Positions 61,504-64,000 of a DNA stretch of 64,000 nucleotides are shown here, piece after piece (the first letter of the stretch is position 1; the number at the start of each line of letters is the position of its first letter). Source of the DNA: Pantanalinema sp. GBBB05 (GTDB taxonomy: Bacteria > Cyanobacteriota > Cyanobacteriia > Leptolyngbyales > Leptolyngbyaceae); the NCBI GenBank assembly GCA_016743235.1, contig VRZD01000023.1, positions 39,669 to 103,668 on the forward strand. Reading direction: 5' to 3'. The notes under the pieces were generated by a model that saw only the letters and a program-made list of their open reading frames with translations, did not search any database and had not been told where the DNA came from. The position numbers and the translations under genes were made by a program.

Positions 61504-63942
61504 TCAGCTTGTGGTAAAAGTAAGAAATCGAGCATTCTCTCCTCGAAAAACTGCAAGCTGATTTTTTGTCATTTCAACTGGACCGCCTTTATACATTGGG
61601 TCGGCAACAATATATTTCCCATTTGGTGTCTTCCCAAGAACAGCAATGTAGTGAAAGTCGCCGCCACTACCATACAAAGTAGGTTCTGGAAACTGATCAC
61701 GCCATTTAGAACTAATCCTTCCATTGGCTACTAGTGGTTTCCCTTCCATCAAACTGTGGTCTAAATCATTCCACGTTGAATACTCTTCTGCTCTACCGCC
61801 GGCTCTTTGAATACCTACTCTCATGTTGCCATCACCAGTATAGGCGGAATCACGATTGAGAACTCTAACACCTTCTTTCTCAGAAAAATTGGGATCATCT
61901 GGAAACATCAGGTAGCGAGCATGATCAATGCTAGTTTCAATGCTGATACCTGGTGGTTCAAGCCCCAAGGTTTTAATAAGCATTGCTAAACTTGCTGGAC
62001 CACAGTTGTTGCTATAGGATGGACCAGTAGGGTTGTACTTTGAATGTTTGAATTGAAGCTTGAAGAATGCCTCAGCTTGTTTCGCGCTAGTAGGTAATAG
62101 AGAAGGAAGTTCTTCCCAGTAGAGGTCAAAGTAGGCATTTCCGCCGCCTTCGTAGTGATGGAAGTGGAAGTCGTACCAGCCTGTTTCGGGAACATCAAAT
62201 ACAACTTCTTTATAAGCGCCATAGGCATCTGTTTGCCATTGATTTTCAGGTGTGAAATGAACCCAGCGCTGATTATCTTGCTTCTTAGCAAAGAGTTGAT
62301 AACCATCATCGGCTCTTACCATTGCTCTATATCGCTTGCCAGCCTCAAAATAGGCAGAGGTGTAGCTTCGCATCGCAAAGAAGTCACTGGGCAGACGATC
62401 GCCTCTAGGTGAGCCATCTCTCCAATCTTGGAGGTTAATCCCCTTTTTGCCGTCGCTACGTACATTAGAACCCAGGTTGATGGTTGCTAAGAAGTTTGCC
62501 GTGTTGTCCCAGAAATTAGCGGGAGGTTGACCCTGGTTGCGATCCCATCGGTAAACATTGGTTGCCCAGCCAGTATTACTGTTGGTATTTTCACGAAAGA
62601 CTGAATAGGGATTGTCTAACAACGTGCGAATTTCATCACGGCTACGTCCCTGTGCAATCGCATTCCAAAACTGCCGCCACTTGCCGCTATTACTGTTCAC
62701 ATCCTGCCAACTGAAGCTAAATGCCCCAACGGCTGAGCCCCAGATTATCACGCCGCCTTCAAATCGGGCAATTTCCCAGCGTTGCCCATAGGTATTTGGA
62801 GGTGAGTAGGCTTCTGGGTCATAGGTGGGGAAGCCAAGCCAACCACCAGAGCCACCAAGCCGCTCATACTCAGCTTGGTAGTCACGCCAGATCGATTTAT
62901 TGGCAAAATTCTGTCTTGTCCAATGCTGCGAGCCGTATTCAAATGGGATATACCAACCATCAGTGCCTTGAGGAGAACGTGTAGCGGGAATGGGATTACT
63001 TCGGGGTAGACCCATCAAATCAACTCGCCAACCCAACGGTTCACCAAACAGAGCGATCGCGGTTCGATTGTAATCTGTACTATTGCTATCACTTTCTCGC
63101 ATCACAATCAGTCCACGAGAGTTGAAACTGCCACCTGTGGCAAACTCCTGTACCCAAACCCGTTGTCCGGCAAGTGTCTGAAGGCGAATGGGACCACTGG
63201 GCGCACCCATGCGAGGGACTCCGTTATCAGAATGGCGTTCAGAGTAAGCCCAGCGAAAGGCATTAACCACATTTTGGGGCGGACGATCTGATACTTGCCA
63301 CCAGGGAACGCCACCGATCGCATCTCCAGAGGCACGATCAGCCGTTTGAAACCGATAAGTTTGATCCAAATATACCGGAGTTGTTTGCCGCTCCTGAGGG
63401 ATTGGCTCTGGGTCAGGTAATTCGCCAGTTTGAGGAATTTGAGGCAATTCACCGACTACAATGCCGCTACGACTAGGATTGTCAGCAGCACCCCAAATTT
63501 GCCCTGTAATTCCAGCCACAGTCTCTTGTACGCTAGCTATCCCTGTCTGTGGATCAATCACTAGTTTTTGCCCACTGCTGGTATATGCCGATAGCACCCC
63601 ATTGGTCAGTGCTAATCCAAGGACATCTTGGAAGCCCAAGTCGCCAATAGTCCGAGCTTTTCCAGTGCTGATATCTACTGCCATCAAGCGATCGCTGATT
63701 TCGCCTCTGGCAATTGCCAAAATTTCATACTCTCCATTGAAGACAAGATCTCCACTGCTACCTGTTCCTAAAGAGCCAATTTGGAACACTTGAGTGCTGC
63801 GAGGGTCAATCCAGAATAAGTTGCCTGTATCGCCATCTGCCGCATACAGCTTGCCATCTGGGGAAAAGGTTAGCTGAGATCTTGCACCATTCTCAGTAAG
63901 GGTTGCCAAAGGAGCCAAAATCTGAAAGAAAGGGCGTAGCAA
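61504..63942 (-). CDS. Multidomain C39-like cysteine peptidase with propeller-like, LGFP and PA14-like domains, 812 aa
   Basis: Domains in order: a propeller-like segment (residues 20-150, LTFSPDGKLYAADGDTGNLF); a beta-rich region with GVPRMGAPSGPI and LGFP-like GSGGWLGFPTYD; a PA14-like region (YFEAGKRYRAMVRADDGYQL, residues 515-605); and a C39-like peptidase with NNCGPASLAML (C647), DFHYIAVLG (H764) and IVADP. The catalytic set is present. The only in-frame initiator is TTG at 63942, preceded seven codons earlier by a TGA, and no signal peptide is visible. The 5' end may therefore be truncated or shifted (a T6 run is at the start). Domain architecture is related in part to the S8-M23 protein, suggesting common envelope targeting. 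Confidence 0.78.
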   Translation of the reverse strand: MLRPFFQILAPLATLTENGARSQLTFSPDGKLYAADGDTGNLFWIDPRSTQVFQIGSLGTGSSGDLVFNGEYEILAIARGEISDRLMAVDISTGKARTIGDLGFQDVLGLALTNGVLSAYTSSGQKLVIDPQTGIASVQETVAGITGQIWGAADNPSRSGIVVGELPQIPQTGELPDPEPIPQERQTTPVYLDQTYRFQTADRASGDAIGGVPWWQVSDRPPQNVVNAFRWAYSERHSDNGVPRMGAPSGPIRLQTLAGQRVWVQEFATGGSFNSRGLIVMRESDSNSTDYNRTAIALFGEPLGWRVDLMGLPRSNPIPATRSPQGTDGWYIPFEYGSQHWTRQNFANKSIWRDYQAEYERLGGSGGWLGFPTYDPEAYSPPNTYGQRWEIARFEGGVIIWGSAVGAFSFSWQDVNSNSGKWRQFWNAIAQGRSRDEIRTLLDNPYSVFRENTNSNTGWATNVYRWDRNQGQPPANFWDNTANFLATINLGSNVRSDGKKGINLQDWRDGSPRGDRLPSDFFAMRSYTSAYFEAGKRYRAMVRADDGYQLFAKKQDNQRWVHFTPENQWQTDAYGAYKEVVFDVPETGWYDFHFHHYEGGGNAYFDLYWEELPSLLPTSAKQAEAFFKLQFKHSKYNPTGPSYSNNCGPASLAMLIKTLGLEPPGISIETSIDHARYLMFPDDPNFSEKEGVRVLNRDSAYTGDGNMRVGIQRAGGRAEEYSTWNDLDHSLMEGKPLVANGRISSKWRDQFPEPTLYGSGGDFHYIAVLGKTPNGKYIVADPMYKGGPVEMTKNQLAVFRGENARFLTFTTS

Positions 63943-64000
63943 AAAATCAGAAGACGGTCATGGAAACCATTCTTCAACACGCCCAAGGGCTAGTGTATAG
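63943..64000. other. Right edge, no gene assigned
   Basis: A short minus-strand frame reads LALGRVEEWFP and stops at 63958; it could be the tail of a gene beyond the edge, but 14 codons are too few to assign. Confidence 0.3.

Noticed and set aside
63958..64000. Minus-strand frame ending ALGRVEEWFP
   Set aside because: Only about 14 codons are visible before the window edge; too little to assign to any gene.
1..64000. GCGATCGC octamers as local regulatory sites
   Set aside because: They are the genome-wide HIP1 repeat of cyanobacteria, spread in genes and gaps on both strands, and so carry no local meaning by themselves.
1..64000. tRNA, rRNA or known riboswitch
   Set aside because: I looked for cloverleaf arms and conserved T-loop or rRNA words and saw none; a covariance-model scan would be needed to exclude divergent small RNAs.

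Overview
The window is a chromosomal segment of a cyanobacterium, most likely a filamentous non-heterocystous type close to Leptolyngbya or other Oscillatoriales. The octamer GCGATCGC (HIP1) recurs on both strands. The families present are typically cyanobacterial: Ycf45-like R3H ATPase, DUF928, DUF1822, CHASE2 fused to CHAT, Uma2, PEP-CTERM proteins, and a haemagglutinin with a CHAT-TPR partner. I see no rRNA, tRNA or CRISPR array. The genus is inference; the phylum is well supported.

Layout. 1-9.2 kb: a Tat-exported orthocaspase cut by the left edge, then two exported TPR-CHAT paralogues flanking a PEP-CTERM protein. 9.3-16.2 kb: a Uma2 nuclease and locus A, a minus-strand operon of sigma-like factor, DUF1822, CHAT-CHASE2 and DUF928. 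16.4-21.5 kb: a transposase scrap, a NACHT STAND ATPase, a small exported protein and the Ycf45-like ATPase. 22-25 kb: an EmrA/EmrB-type efflux pair. 25.5-31.3 kb: an accessory zone with a REP-associated transposase and its palindromes, an MmeI-like type IIL restriction-modification enzyme broken by an in-frame amber codon, 21-bp heptad-coding repeats and a MazF-type toxin-antitoxin pair. 31.3-38.2 kb: a 2313-residue RTX protein. 38.4-53.2 kb: two PEP-CTERM proteins flank locus B (the same four-gene order as locus A, on the plus strand) and a CHAT-TPR plus haemagglutinin pair. 53.4-63.9 kb: a secretion and proteolysis cluster with a small membrane protein, HlyD adaptor, M50-type protease, an S8-M23 fusion protease, a stand-alone N-terminal domain of the M50 protein, two tiny membrane proteins and a C39-like peptidase.

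The two observations most likely to be new are linked. First, the module sigma-like / DUF1822 / CHAT-CHASE2 / DUF928 occurs twice in the same order. Second, a two-part element read as TGCGTAAA, 17 or 18 bases, then GAGARRGG lies 30-48 bases before the start codon of locus B's sigma gene and of six minus-strand genes or operons: a PEP-CTERM protein, the 88-residue membrane protein, the M50/HlyD operon, the S8-M23 protease, the stand-alone M50 N-domain and the tiny-protein operon. An eighth copy has no gene close by. The 17-18 base spacing is that of a -35/-10 promoter. The working hypothesis is that the CHAT-linked sigma factor drives its own operon and a regulon for export and extracytoplasmic proteolysis, with CHASE2 as the envelope sensor and CHAT as the protease switch. 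The motif was found by eye and its recognition by this factor is inference.

The window as a whole is rich in caspase-fold and STAND proteins (one orthocaspase, five CHAT proteins, one NACHT protein) next to restriction-modification and toxin-antitoxin genes, so part of it may act in stress signalling, cell death or phage defence.
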